A stretch of DNA of 64,000 nucleotides from Novosphingobium sp. G106 (GCF_019075875.1 NZ_JAHOOZ010000001.1:434001-498000), one strand, 5' to 3'; positions 24,797-35,405 are shown, numbered from the stretch's first letter. Numbers and translations are program-made. The notes: a model not told the origin generated them from the letters alone.

Positions 24797-25848
24797 TTGC
24801 GGGGCCCACGGCGATCGTTGGGTCTGCCGCCGCCAGTCTTGCCACCGTGAGGCTTGCGGGCACCGGGCTTGCCGTCTGGCTTGCCTCCGGGCCTGGGCGG
24901 ACGCGGCTTGCGCGTTTCGAGACCCGCCTTCTCAGGATCGGGCTTGCGCGCCAGCGGCTTCTTCACTGCGGGCTTCGGCTTGGACAGCGGGCGCTCGGGC
25001 TCGCGTGCTGGGCGCGCCGGTTGGGTGCGCGGCCGGTCCTCCACGGTGCGCGGCGTGAAATCGGCCGAGCCCGGCACTTTCAGGCTCTTGCGGAACTTTT
25101 CGACATCGACCTGGCGGATTTCCACCGCCGCGCCGCGCGGCAGATCGAGTAGCTCGAAGGGCCCGTAGGAGGTGCGCAGCAGCCGGCTGACTTCGAGCCC
25201 CAGATGCTCGAGCACGCGGCGGACTTCGCGGTTCTTGCCCTCGGTCAGCGTCACTTCGATCCACTGGTTGGCGCCGGTGCTGCGCTCCATATTGGCGTCG
25301 ATCTTGCCGTAGCGCATGCCGTCGATCTCGATGCCCTCGATCAGCTCTTCGAGCTGGGCCTGGGTCACCGGGCCGAAAGTCCGGGCTCGGTAGGTGCGGG
25401 GGATGCCGGTCGCGGGCAGTTCCAAAGCCCGCTTCAATTCGCCGTCGTTGGTGAGCAGCAGCAGCCCCTCGGTGTTGAAGTCGAGCCGGCCGACCGGCAT
25501 CAGCCGTGGCGTGCCCTCGGGCAGCGCGTTGCGCAGCGCTGTGTAGATCGTCGGCCGCCCGGCGGGATCGCGCTCGGCGGTGATCAGGCCCGACGGCTTG
25601 TGGAACACGAACAGCCGCGCCGGCTCGGCCGCTTTCACCGGCTTGCCGTCGACGCTCACGCCCTTGAGATTGGCCAGCACCGTATTGGGCGTGGTGATCA
25701 CGTCCTCGCCGAGCTTTACCCGGCCCTCGGCGATCATCCGCTCCACCTCGCGCCGGCTGGCGATGCCGGCACGGGCCAGGAGCTTGGCGATGCGTTCGCC
25801 GGCTCTGGCGCCGGCAGGGGTTTCGGATGGTTCTGGGGTGGGGGACAT
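24793..25848 (-). CDS. rluB: Large-subunit rRNA pseudouridine synthase, RluB family
   Basis: A 351-residue protein with an N-terminal S4 RNA-binding domain (RIAKLLARAGIASRREVERMIAEGRV). The RsuA/RluB/E/F catalytic core contains the Asp motif VGRLDFNTEGLLLLTNDG, then ATGIPRTYRARTFG and EGKNREVRRVLEHLGLEV. RluB modifies U2605 of 23S rRNA in E. coli; which of RluB/E/F this is rests on general likeness. The last 90 residues are a low-complexity Lys/Pro/Arg/Gly tail often seen in sphingomonad members. Confidence 0.88.
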   Translation of the reverse strand: MSPTPEPSETPAGARAGERIAKLLARAGIASRREVERMIAEGRVKLGEDVITTPNTVLANLKGVSVDGKPVKAAEPARLFVFHKPSGLITAERDPAGRPTIYTALRNALPEGTPRLMPVGRLDFNTEGLLLLTNDGELKRALELPATGIPRTYRARTFGPVTQAQLEELIEGIEIDGMRYGKIDANMERSTGANQWIEVTLTEGKNREVRRVLEHLGLEVSRLLRTSYGPFELLDLPRGAAVEIRQVDVEKFRKSLKVPGSADFTPRTVEDRPRTQPARPAREPERPLSKPKPAVKKPLARKPDPEKAGLETRKPRPPRPGGKPDGKPGARKPHGGKTGGGRPNDRRGPRK

Positions 25849-25954
25849 CAGCGGCCCTTAGCCTTGTGGACAAGGGGCGTCAAAAGCTTGGCCTCGGGGT
25901 GCCCTGCCGGGAATTACCCGCTAGCCTCGCCGCGTTCAGGGCTGGAGTACGAGC

Positions 25955-27268
25955 ATGACCGAAACGGTGGCCGAAGCGCCGCGCAGCCTCTGGGATTCGG
26001 TGAAGCCCTATTTCGAGAAGGAATCGCTCGCCGCCTTCTTCCTCGGCGTGTCCTCGGGCTTTCCCTATGCGATGCTCGGTGCGACCCTGACGACGCGCCT
26101 GGCGCAGGACGGGATCGACAAGAAGACCGTCACGGCCTTCACGCTCGCATTCCTCGTTTACAACCTCAAGTTCCTCTGGGCCTGGGTGGTCGACGGCGTC
26201 CACCTGCCGCTGATCGGTCGGCTGGGCCAGCGGGTTTCGTGGATGCTGGTCTGCGGCCTGCTGGTCATCGCCGCGGTGGTCAACCTAGCACTGGTCGATC
26301 CCGCCGCGGACATCAGCGCGACCGTGGTTGCTGCGGTGCTGCTCGGCGCTGCCGGGGCGACCTTCGACATCGTCATCGACGCCTACCGGATCGAGACCTT
26401 GAAGCCCTACCAGCTCGGCACCGGTTCGGGCATGTCGCAATACGGCTGGCGGATCGGCTCGGCCGGAGCGGGCGCGCTGGCGCTGGTCGTCGCGGCGCGC
26501 TGGGGCTGGGCTTCGGCCTATGTCGCCTGCGCCGGCCTGGCGATCCCGGCCATGCTGACCGCGCTGCTGATGGGTGAGCCCGAACGCCACCGTGAACCGG
26601 CAGCGAAGAAGGGCCTGGCCGAGGTCTGGGCCTCGATCGTCGGGCCTTTCGCCGAATTCTTCCAGCGCAATGGCGCCTTCCTCGTGCTGCTGTTCATCCT
26701 GGTTCACAAGATCGGCGACACGCTGGCGAACCTGACCTTCCGTCTGCTGTTCGACGACCTCGGCTTCAGCAATGACGAGATCGCCATCTTCGACGTCGGC
26801 GTGGGTTTCTGGGCCTATCTGATCGGCATCTTCATCGGCGGCGTTGCTTACGCCAAGCTCGGCCTCAAGCGTTCGGTGCTGATCGCGCTGGTGCTGATGG
26901 GGGTATCGAACCTGTCGTTCGCGGCTCTCGCCGCGGCCGGCCATTCGAACATCGGCATGGCCGGCGCGATCGGCTTCGAGAATATCGCTTCGGGCTATGG
27001 CGGCGTGGTCGTGGTCGCCTATTTCTCGGCGCTGGCCGATCTGCGCTTCACTGCGACGCAATATGCGCTGATCTCGGCCGCGGCGAGCGTGGTGGGGCGG
27101 TTCTTGACCGGCACGACGGCCGGCGCAATGATCGAGTCGATGGGCTATGTGAACTTCTACCTGCTCACCACGGTGCTGGCGCTGCCGGGGATCGTGCTGT
27201 TCTGGTGGATGTGCCGGACGGGCCTGGTCGACGCGGCGATGGGCACGGCGGGAGAGGCCGAAGGGTGA
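25955..27268 (+). CDS. ampG: MFS transporter, AmpG-like
   Basis: A 437-residue polytopic membrane protein. FFLGVSSGFPYAMLGATLTTRLAQDGI at the N-terminus, LKFLWAWVVDGVHLPLIGRLGQR and ATFDIVIDAYRIE are typical of AmpG, the permease that brings anhydro-muropeptides into the cytoplasm for cell-wall recycling. AmpG-like proteins also include acetyl-CoA transporter relatives, so the substrate is inferred. The gene stands alone between divergent rluB and convergent folC. Confidence 0.82.
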   Translation: MTETVAEAPRSLWDSVKPYFEKESLAAFFLGVSSGFPYAMLGATLTTRLAQDGIDKKTVTAFTLAFLVYNLKFLWAWVVDGVHLPLIGRLGQRVSWMLVCGLLVIAAVVNLALVDPAADISATVVAAVLLGAAGATFDIVIDAYRIETLKPYQLGTGSGMSQYGWRIGSAGAGALALVVAARWGWASAYVACAGLAIPAMLTALLMGEPERHREPAAKKGLAEVWASIVGPFAEFFQRNGAFLVLLFILVHKIGDTLANLTFRLLFDDLGFSNDEIAIFDVGVGFWAYLIGIFIGGVAYAKLGLKRSVLIALVLMGVSNLSFAALAAAGHSNIGMAGAIGFENIASGYGGVVVVAYFSALADLRFTATQYALISAAASVVGRFLTGTTAGAMIESMGYVNFYLLTTVLALPGIVLFWWMCRTGLVDAAMGTAGEAEG

Positions 27269-27462
27269 CACAAGTTACACCCCGTAACCTTCGTGTTCCG
27301 CCTCTAAGTAGTATGATTTAAATATGAAAAACCCCATCTGTGCCGGGTGACACTGAAGGGGGGAGTAGTTTTTCCCGTTACCAGCGATGTCAAGGAGCGT
27401 GCGGCGTAAGTGCCGTCAGGCCTTTCTGACACAGTGTGGCGATGTAGGAAAACGGCGCGGTA

Positions 27463-28782
27463 CTAGTCCGGTATCTCGCCATTTAGCCGCAGGACTTCGC
27501 CGGCGAGGTAAAGCGAGCCAGCGATCAGCACGTCGCCCCCATCATCTTCATTGGCCGGCGGCAGCGCGCCGAGCGCGTCCTCCACCTTGGCGAAGCTGCG
27601 GATCGGCAACGCGGTGAAGGGCGCGAAATCCTCGGGAGCGTGGGCGTCGTGGCCGGGGGCCGGGACGACGGAGATGCTCAGAAGTTGATTCGCCAGTGGC
27701 GCTACGATCGCCGAGGGGTCCTTGTTGGCGAGCATGCCGATGACGAGGTGTAACTTGAGGCCGCCGAAATGGCGTGCGATCGCCGCGCCTGCGTCGGGAT
27801 TGTGGCCGCCGTCGAGCCAGACCTCGCGGCCCGGCACCAGCGCGGCCAGCGGGCCGGCGCCCAAAAGTTGCAGCCGCGCCGGCCAGCGGGCGGAGCGGAT
27901 GCCTTCGGCCATTGCCTCTGGAGAAACCTGCACCGCGTCCTGGTGTCGCAGCATGGCCACGGCCAGCGCGGCGTTGTCGGCCTGGTGCGCGCCGGCGAGC
28001 GCGGGGAGGGGCAGCGTCAGTTCGCCGCGCGCGTCGCGATAGACGATGGCTTCGCCCACGTCGGCGAACCAGTCCAGACCGCGCATCGCCAGTTTCGCGC
28101 CGTGTTCTTGCGCCGAGGCGATCACGGTCTTGGCGACGTCCAGCGGATAGGCCTGCGTCACCAGCGGCGCGCCGGGGCGGGCGATGGCCGCCTTCTCGAA
28201 CGCGATGCGAGAGAGTGGTTCCTGCGGCACGCCTTCCTCGGGACGCAGCAGGAAGGCCTCGTGGTCGATGCCGAGCGAGGCGATGCCGCAGGCCGCGGGA
28301 TGTTCGAGCACATTGGTCGCATCGAAGCGGCCGCCGAGGCCGACCTCGATCACACAGGCATCGGCCGGATGCTCGGCGAAGGCGAGGAAGGTGGCCGCCG
28401 CGGTGACTTCGAAGAAGCTCGGGCCGAGGTCTGCCGAGACGTCGAGCACCTGCTTGAGCCGCGCGGCCAGTTCCGCGTTCGAGATCAGGCTGCCGCCAAT
28501 GCGGATGCGTTCGTTGTAGCGCACCAGATGCGGTTTGGTCGCGGCGTGGACCGTAAGGCCCTGGGCTTCGAGCATCGCGCGCAGATAGGCGCAGGTCGAA
28601 CCCTTGCCGTTGGTTCCGGCGACATGGAAGGTCGGCGGCAGGCGCTTCTGCGGGTCGCCGAGGCGGGCCAGGATTTCGCGGATCGTCTCGAGCCCGAACC
28701 GCCCCTGCGGCAGCGACAGCGCGCCGAGCCGGTCGAGTTGAGCCTGGACCTCGGGATCGTCGGAGATGGCAAAGTCTACCAA
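27463..28782 (-). CDS. folC: Folylpolyglutamate/dihydrofolate synthase
   Basis: A 439-residue Mur-ligase-type ATPase that adds glutamate to dihydropteroate and folates. It has the P-loop HVAGTNGKGSTCAYLRAML, the folate-binding SPHL-type segment as KPHLVRYNERIRI, EVGLGGRFDATNVL and the C-terminal VWLDGGHNPDAGAA. The canonical upstream neighbour in this group is accD; here trpA lies directly upstream, separated only by a REP-like palindrome. The 27269-27462 spacer downstream holds no gene I can support. Confidence 0.93.
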   Translation of the reverse strand: MVDFAISDDPEVQAQLDRLGALSLPQGRFGLETIREILARLGDPQKRLPPTFHVAGTNGKGSTCAYLRAMLEAQGLTVHAATKPHLVRYNERIRIGGSLISNAELAARLKQVLDVSADLGPSFFEVTAAATFLAFAEHPADACVIEVGLGGRFDATNVLEHPAACGIASLGIDHEAFLLRPEEGVPQEPLSRIAFEKAAIARPGAPLVTQAYPLDVAKTVIASAQEHGAKLAMRGLDWFADVGEAIVYRDARGELTLPLPALAGAHQADNAALAVAMLRHQDAVQVSPEAMAEGIRSARWPARLQLLGAGPLAALVPGREVWLDGGHNPDAGAAIARHFGGLKLHLVIGMLANKDPSAIVAPLANQLLSISVVPAPGHDAHAPEDFAPFTALPIRSFAKVEDALGALPPANEDDGGDVLIAGSLYLAGEVLRLNGEIPD

Positions 28783-28802
28783 GGATTGCCCTTTTTCCGT
28801 CT

Positions 28803-28887
28803 ATCCTGAGCCTGTCGAAGGACTGTTCTTTACTGTACGCCGCGCTGAAGGGAAAAGCGGCCCTTCGACAAGCTCAGGGTGAGCGGG
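28803..28887. repeat. REP-like palindrome between folC and trpA
   Basis: The arms CCTGAGCCTGTCGAAGG (near 28805-28821) and CCTTCGACAAGCTCAGG (near 28862-28878) are inverted copies with one mismatch, enclosing about 40 bases. This CCTTCGACA-GCTCAGG motif is a well-known dispersed palindrome in sphingomonad genomes. It may act as a terminator or mRNA-stability element. No second copy was noticed in the window. Confidence 0.75.
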
Positions 28888-28894
28888 CGAATAA

Positions 28895-29676
28895 TCAGCG
28901 CGCCCCGTGCACCGCATCCGCCAAAGCCTGCGTCGCCGCGCGCACAGGGCCGGCAGCATTGGCGCCGTGCTGGCCGACGATCTCGACCAGCGCCGAGCCG
29001 ACGACCACGCCGTCCGCATGTTTCGCGATCGCCGCGGCCTGTTCGGGCGTGCGCACGCCGAAGCCGACCGCGACGGGCAGGTCGGTCGCGGCCTTGAGCC
29101 GGGTGACAGCTTCCTCGATCGAGCCGAGCGCCGCCTGCTGTTGGCCGGTAATGCCGGCGACCGAGACATAGTAGAGGAAGCCCGACGAGCCATCGAGCAC
29201 CGCGGGCAGCCGCTTGGCGTCGGTTGTCGGCGTGGCGAGGCGGATCGGCGAGACGCCGGCGGCGCGCAGGGCCGGGCCGAGCTCGCTGTCCTCCTCGGGC
29301 GGGATGTCGACGCAGATGACGCCGTCCACGCCGGCCTTTGCGCATTCGGCGGCGAACCAGTCGGCGCCGCGGATCGTCATCGGGTTGGCATAGCCCATCA
29401 GCACCAGCGGCACCTCGGGATGGCGCGCGCGGAAGCCCGCGGCGATGCGCAGGATGTCGGCGGTCTTGGTGCCCGCGGCGAAGGAGCGCAGGTTTGCCTT
29501 CTGGATCGCCGGGCCGTCGGCCATCGGATCGGTGAAGGGCATGCCGAGCTCGATCACGTCGGCGCCGCCTTCGACCAGCGCATCGAGGATCGCGGGCATC
29601 GCGTCGGGTGTCGGGTCACCGGCGGTGACGAAAGTGACGAGGGCGGGGCCCTTAGCGAAGGCTTTTGCGAAGCGGG

Positions 29677-29680
<4 letters not shown>
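28895..29680 (-). CDS. trpA: Tryptophan synthase alpha subunit
   Basis: A 261-residue TIM barrel that cleaves indole-3-glycerol phosphate. The catalytic Glu is in [20 protein letters not shown], with the second acid in [28 protein letters not shown] and [14 protein letters not shown] form the phosphate end. Its start overlaps the trpB stop by four bases, giving stoichiometric expression of the alpha2-beta2 complex. Confidence 0.95.
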
Positions 29681-30921
<1,241 letters not shown>

Positions 30922-31154
30922 GACGCGCCGCGATTGGCAGACTGCCCCTGCGAAGTCCAGTCTTTCGGCCGATTGCGGCATCTCTGGATAATTTGTAACA
31001 ACAAATCCAGCTATTGATACAATGTGTGTTAAACTAGTAACACTATGTCTTCCTTAAGATATTTCTGAACAACGAGTTCATCCGAGCGCAAGATCGAGGC
31101 TCCTAGCTATCGTCATGCCCCTGTCATCGGGGTGAATGGAATTAGGAGTTTGAC

Positions 31155-31628
31155 ATGCGTAAGATTCTTCTCTCGCTCGCGACCACGCTGACCCTCGGGG
31201 CAGCTCTCGCGACGCCGGCTCTCGCCAACGAGGGCCGTGTTGAGGCGCGCGGGGGTGTGATCTGGGATCAGGGCGACACCCAAGCGATCGCCGGCGTTGC
31301 CGCCGGCTATGACTACGACCTCGGCACCAGCGCCTTTGCCGGTCCGGAAGTGTCGGCCGACAAGATCCTGACCGACAACCAGCGCGTGACCTTCGGCATC
31401 GGCGGCCGCGCCGGCATCAAGGTGTCGGACGCCGGCAAGCTCTATGCCGTGGGCAGCTACCAGACCAAGTTCTGCGCCACCTGCGACCATTCGTGGACCG
31501 CGGGTGCCGGCTACCAGCAGAACTTCGGCAGCAAGCTCTACGGCAAGGTCGAATACCGCCACTATTTCGTCGGTAACGGCTTCTCCGATCCCGACGCGGT
31601 GACGGCCGGTCTCGGCGTGAAGTTCTGA
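31155..31628 (+). CDS. Small outer-membrane beta-barrel protein, copy 1
   Basis: A 157-residue exported protein with signal peptide ILLSLATTLTLGAALATPALA. The mature part alternates hydrophobic and polar residues and ends in a C-terminal Phe (TAGLGVKF), the signature of Bam-inserted barrels of the opacity/OmpA-barrel size. CATCDHSW near residue 105 may form a loop disulfide. The start is preceded by AGGAG. The next gene has the same MRKILL signal start and a similar loop, so these look like diverged tandem copies. Confidence 0.8.
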   Translation: MRKILLSLATTLTLGAALATPALANEGRVEARGGVIWDQGDTQAIAGVAAGYDYDLGTSAFAGPEVSADKILTDNQRVTFGIGGRAGIKVSDAGKLYAVGSYQTKFCATCDHSWTAGAGYQQNFGSKLYGKVEYRHYFVGNGFSDPDAVTAGLGVKF

Positions 31629-31675
31629 TCTTCTGATCGGAAAAGATCCTGATCGAAAGCCACCGAGTCGATCAG

Positions 31676-31710
31676 CGGGGCGGCCTGGAAACGGGCCGCC
31701 CTATTCTTTT
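31676..31710 (+). terminator. Intrinsic terminator
   Basis: GGGGCGGCC, a seven-base loop and GGGCCGCCC, followed by TATTCTTTT, after the first outer-membrane gene. Confidence 0.8.
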
Positions 31711-31879
31711 GCATTGCGGTGTAGGCATTCCGCTTTCGAGGTGTCTTCGAACCGTCACATATTAACAACACGTTGAAAAATATGTCTCCGAACCATGCTC
31801 TTTCGTGTTGCTGCACCGCGGCGACACACCTAGGGGCGCCGTCCCCGCAAGGGGCAATATATGTTTCAGGAGTACTCAA

Positions 31880-32419
31880 ATGCGTAAGATTCTTCTCCCG
31901 CTCGTCGCCTCGATCGTGATCGCCAGCCCCGCCGCTGCGCGCGATTTCGCAGGCCCCTATGTCGGCGCGGGTGTCACTCTGGACAACGTCCAGGGTTCGG
32001 GTCCGAACGAAGGCCTCGGCGTCTCGGGCGTCGGCGGCACGATCTTCCTCGGCTATGACCTGCCGCTCGGCGAGAAGGCCTTCGCCGGCGTCGAAGCCAA
32101 TGCCGACCTCGCTTCGGCCGACGACGATGCCAACACCGGCCTCGAAGCCAAGTGGGGCTGGGGCGTCAGCGGCCGTCTGGGCTACAAGCTGAACGACAGC
32201 ACCGCCGCCTATGCCCGCGTCGGCTATGCCCGCGGCCAGTTCGGCGTGAAGGGCTGCGGCAAGGCCTGCAACTCGTGGGGCGATGCCGTCCGTTACGGCG
32301 CCGGTCTCGAGACCTCGGTCTCGCAGAACGTCTCGCTGCGCGCCGAGTTCAGCCAGTACAACTTCGAGTCCGACGTGATCAACAACCAGGTGAGCGTCGC
32401 GCTTTCCTACGGTTTCTGA
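31880..32419 (+). CDS. Small outer-membrane beta-barrel protein, copy 2
   Basis: A 179-residue exported protein with signal peptide ILLPLVASIVIASPAAA. It is barrel-like (GPYVGAGVTLDNVQ, GTIFLGYDLPLG, RLGYKLNDSTAAYARVGYAR) and ends in SVALSYGF. It shares the MRKILL start and a CGKACNSWGDA loop with copy 1 (CATCDHSW). The start at 31880 has CAGGAG upstream; the frame is open from 31805 but lacks a signal there. It is convergent with trpF. Confidence 0.8.
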   Translation: MRKILLPLVASIVIASPAAARDFAGPYVGAGVTLDNVQGSGPNEGLGVSGVGGTIFLGYDLPLGEKAFAGVEANADLASADDDANTGLEAKWGWGVSGRLGYKLNDSTAAYARVGYARGQFGVKGCGKACNSWGDAVRYGAGLETSVSQNVSLRAEFSQYNFESDVINNQVSVALSYGF

Positions 32420-32474
32420 TCTCCCGGAACCGGGAAAGATGGGAGGGGCGGTTCCGCAGGGAGCCGCCCCTTTC

Positions 32475-33118
32475 CTATGTGGCCCGCACAGCGGCGCAGA
32501 AGGCCGCGATCCGGTCGCCGTCCTTGACGCCGGGAGCGCTTTCGACGCCCGAGGAGGTGTCGACCAACGGGGTACCTGTCTGCCGTATGGCATCCGCGAC
32601 ATTGTCCGGAGTCAGCCCCCCCCGGCGAGGCCCCAGGCGACCGGGCCCTTCCAGTTCGCCACCAGGCTCCAGTCGAAGGCCAGGCCCATGCCGCCGGGCA
32701 GCGTGCCCTTGGGCGTCTTGGCATCGAACAGGATCAGGTCGGCGGCGCCGGCATAGGCCGCGGCACGGGCGACGTCGGTCTCGGAAGCGACCGACAGCGC
32801 CTTCCATACCGGCAGGCCGAACCGCGCCTTCACTTGCGCGGTGCGCTCGGCCGTCTCGCTGCCGTGCAATTGCAAGGCATCGAGCTTTGCCGCCGCTACC
32901 GTCTCGGCAATAGCCTCATCGGTTGCGTCGACGAACAGGCCGACGCGGGCGATCCGCCCCTGCGCGCGCGCGGCCATGGCTGGGGCCTCCTTGAGCGAGA
33001 GGAAGCGCGGGGAGGGCGGGAAGAAGTTGAAGCCGACGTGGTCCGCACGCGCCTGGATCGCCGCTTCGAGCGTCTCGGCGGTGGTCAGGCCGCAAATCTT
33101 GATGGCAGTGTGCGTCAC
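32475..33118 (-). pseudogene. trpF: Phosphoribosylanthranilate isomerase, frameshifted
   Basis: The third step of the tryptophan branch, a TIM barrel. IKICGLTTAETLEAA carries the catalytic Cys, and [25 protein letters not shown] and [16 protein letters not shown] (with the catalytic Asp) are in order. The open frame stops at AGGG. The last strand and helix ([27 protein letters not shown]) continue one frame over and end at 32475. The shift falls in a run of eight C (32616-32623); nine would restore about 214 residues. A trp prototroph needs this gene, so sequence error is likely. Confidence 0.88.
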
Positions 33119-33175
33119 GGGTTAGTCTGGCTCCTCGAAGGCCGGCCTTTGGCACAGCTGGGGGGGAGACAACAG

Positions 33176-33565
33176 ATGCGGATTGCATGGACGATGCTGG
33201 CGGCGACCTCTTTGGCGCTCGCCGGATGCAGCGGGCCGGGCTCGGTCCAGGACGGGAGGGCCAAGGTCGACCTCTTTCACCAGCGGCTCGACGCGGGCAA
33301 CATCGAGGCGATCTGGAAGGACAGCGGACCTGAAATCCAGGGCACCGACAAGCAGGCCTTCGACCGCTTTCTCACCGCGATCCATGGCCAGCTCGGCAAT
33401 GTCCGCGAGAGCAAGCAAGTCGGCTGGAGCGCCGCCACCGAGAACGGCAACAGCAGCGCCGAGGTGATCATGCAAACCACCTTCGAGCGCGGCAGCCGCA
33501 AGGAGACCTTTGTCTACAAGGGTAGCGGCGAACAGCAGAAGCTCGCCGGCTACCATATCGAGTGA
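33176..33565 (+). CDS. Small lipoprotein
   Basis: A 129-residue protein whose N-terminus MRIAWTMLAATSLALAGCSG is a lipoprotein signal with lipobox LAGC (Cys18). The mature part (KVDLFHQRLDAGNIEAIW, DKQAFDRFLTAIHGQLG, AEVIMQTTFERGSRKETF) resembles small NTF2-like/DUF4019-type periplasmic proteins, a weak likeness. The start is 33176. It is convergent with the SIMPL gene and sits between pyrF and trpF, which are usually close together. Confidence 0.75.
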   Translation: MRIAWTMLAATSLALAGCSGPGSVQDGRAKVDLFHQRLDAGNIEAIWKDSGPEIQGTDKQAFDRFLTAIHGQLGNVRESKQVGWSAATENGNSSAEVIMQTTFERGSRKETFVYKGSGEQQKLAGYHIE

Positions 33566-33571
33566 AGGCGC

Positions 33572-34318
33572 TTAGGGCGCCAGCTCGAACTGCACCGTGA
33601 CGTTGACGTTGAGCGAGACCTCACCCGCGGCAACGGGGGCCGCCGCCGAATCCTGCGCAACCATGCGGTACATCACCGGCATCGGCGGCGGGGCATAGCC
33701 GCCGCCTTCGCTGATCGAGACGATGCGCATCACCTTGAGGCCAGCGGCGCGGGCGTAGAGATCGGCACGGGCGCGGGCCTTGCCGATCGCCTCGGTCCGC
33801 GCGGCGTCGAGCGCGGCATCGGGCTTGTCGAGCGAGAAGCTCGGCCCGTTGACCTGGTTGGCGCCGGCGGCGACCAAGGTGTCGATCACTTTGCCATAGT
33901 CGCCGAGCTGGCGTTGGCGCACCGAAACCGAATTGTTGACCTGATAGCCGACGATCTCGGGCGCGCGCTGTTCGGTCGAGCCGTCGGGCAGGCGGCGCGG
34001 CTCGGAATAGACCGGGTTGATGCTCAGGTTGCTCGTCTGGATGTCGCGGTCGGCGATGCCGGCGCGCTTCAGCGAGGCGATCACGCGGTTCATCGCCGCC
34101 GAATTGGCGCCCAACGCTTCGCCCGCGGTCTTGCCCTGGGTGGTCACCCCGGCGTTGAACACCGCGAGATCGGGCGCGCGCTCGGACTTGCCGTCGGCGC
34201 TGACCGTCAGCAGCGTGTGTCCGGCCTCGATCGCCGGTACGGGACCTGCCTGCTGCGCCAGCGCGGGCGAGGCTATGGCGGTCGCGGCTGCGATCAGGGG
34301 GAGGGCAAAACGCTTCAT
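33572..34318 (-). CDS. SIMPL-domain (DUF541) periplasmic protein
   Basis: A 248-residue protein with a signal peptide (FALPLIAAATAIASPALA). The SIMPL/DUF541 fold shows in LLTVSADGKSERAPDLAVFNAGVTTQGKTA, RDIQTSNLSINPVYS, GYQVNNSVSVRQRQLGDYGKVIDTLV and EAIGKARARADLYARAAGLK. Members such as BP26 and YggE are exported and linked to stress resistance. The gene lies downstream of pyrF on the same strand with a 75-base gap. Confidence 0.88.
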   Translation of the reverse strand: MKRFALPLIAAATAIASPALAQQAGPVPAIEAGHTLLTVSADGKSERAPDLAVFNAGVTTQGKTAGEALGANSAAMNRVIASLKRAGIADRDIQTSNLSINPVYSEPRRLPDGSTEQRAPEIVGYQVNNSVSVRQRQLGDYGKVIDTLVAAGANQVNGPSFSLDKPDAALDAARTEAIGKARARADLYARAAGLKVMRIVSISEGGGYAPPPMPVMYRMVAQDSAAAPVAAGEVSLNVNVTVQFELAP

Positions 34319-34393
34319 CTGTTAATCTCCTGTCATCCTTAGATGAACAAATGGCGGAGGGATGCTTGCGCGTGCCTGAATGAAGGCGAGGAT

Positions 34394-35074
34394 TTAAAGC
34401 GTCCCCTCGATCGCCCTTGCGGCGGCCAGCGGATCCTCGGCGCGGCTGATCGGGCGGCCGATGACGAGCACGCTGGCGCCGCCGTCGCGCGCCTCGCGCG
34501 GGGTGACGATGCGCTTCTGGTCGCCGTTGTTCTTGCCGTCGGCAGGCCTTAGGCCGGGCACGACGAAGAAGCCGTCCTTCCACTGGCGGTGGATGTCGGC
34601 GACCTCGTGGCCCGAGCAGACGATACCGTCGAGCCCGGCGGAATGGGCCAGTTCGGCCAGCCGCAGCGCCTGTTCGTGCGCCGTGCCAGTGACGCCGGTA
34701 CGCGCCAGATCGCGCTCGTCGAGGCTGGTGAGCACGGTCACCGCGACGACCTTGCAATGCTCTCCGGCCGCCGCCTTGGCATCTTCCATCATCGCCCGCC
34801 CGCCTGCGGCGTGGACCGTGACGATCGCCGGTTCCAGCACGTGGATCGACTGCATCGCCGCGGCGACCGTGTTGGGAATGTCGTGCAGCTTGAGGTCGAG
34901 GAAGATCGGCAGGCCGATCTTGGCGATCTCGTGCACGCCGTGGTGGCCGTGGGCGCAGAAGAATTCGAGCCCGAGCTTCAGCCCGCCGACATGGCCCGCA
35001 ACCTTGCGCGCGAGAGCGGTAGCGGCGTCGAGGCGGGGGACGTCGAGCGCAAGATAGATTGGATTTCCGGACAT
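34394..35074 (-). CDS. pyrF: Orotidine-5'-phosphate decarboxylase
   Basis: A 226-residue TIM-barrel enzyme that makes UMP. The active-site array is FLDLKLHDIPNTVAAA (the D-x-K-x-x-D motif), with IYLALDVP at the start and VVPGLRPADGKNNGDQKRIVTP plus VIGRPISRAEDPLAAA forming the phosphate end. It begins one base after the lapA stop and is presumably co-transcribed with it. Confidence 0.94.
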   Translation of the reverse strand: MSGNPIYLALDVPRLDAATALARKVAGHVGGLKLGLEFFCAHGHHGVHEIAKIGLPIFLDLKLHDIPNTVAAAMQSIHVLEPAIVTVHAAGGRAMMEDAKAAAGEHCKVVAVTVLTSLDERDLARTGVTGTAHEQALRLAELAHSAGLDGIVCSGHEVADIHRQWKDGFFVVPGLRPADGKNNGDQKRIVTPREARDGGASVLVIGRPISRAEDPLAAARAIEGTL

Positions 35075-35075
35075 A

Positions 35076-35405
35076 TCAGGTGGTGGGTTCTTCGGACTGT
35101 TGCTGGGCGGCTTCGAGCTGGGTCGAGGTGGCGAGAGGCGGGGCCACGGCAGTGGCGCGAACGCTGTGCTCCAGCGCGCTGATCCGGCGCTGCCAGCGCC
35201 ATTTGCCGGCGCGGTGGTAGAGCCACATGGGCACGAAGCCGAGCAGGAAAAACACCAGCGCGATAAAGCCGACGGGCCAATCGAGCTGCAGGTAATTCGT
35301 TTCGAGCGGCCAGATGTTCACCGGCGCGCGATGCCAATTCATCGCGATGAAGGCCACGAGGACGATCGTCAGCATGATCCACATCAGAGTGCGAATGATC
35401 TGCAC
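35076..35405 (-). CDS. lapA: LapA-domain (DUF1049) inner-membrane protein
   Basis: A 109-residue protein with two membrane segments (LMWIMLTIVLVAFIAMNW and VGFIALVFFLLGFVPMWLYH) and a basic coiled-coil-like tail (KWRWQRRISALEHSV). It matches LapA/YciS, which in E. coli assists LapB and FtsH in setting LPS levels. Its place directly upstream of pyrF is typical for this bacterial group. Confidence 0.82.
   Translation of the reverse strand: MQIIRTLMWIMLTIVLVAFIAMNWHRAPVNIWPLETNYLQLDWPVGFIALVFFLLGFVPMWLYHRAGKWRWQRRISALEHSVRATAVAPPLATSTQLEAAQQQSEEPTT

Noticed and set aside
27269..27462. Possible small gene or sRNA between ampG and folC
   Set aside because: The spacer has only very short frames and no promoter-terminator pair that I could support.
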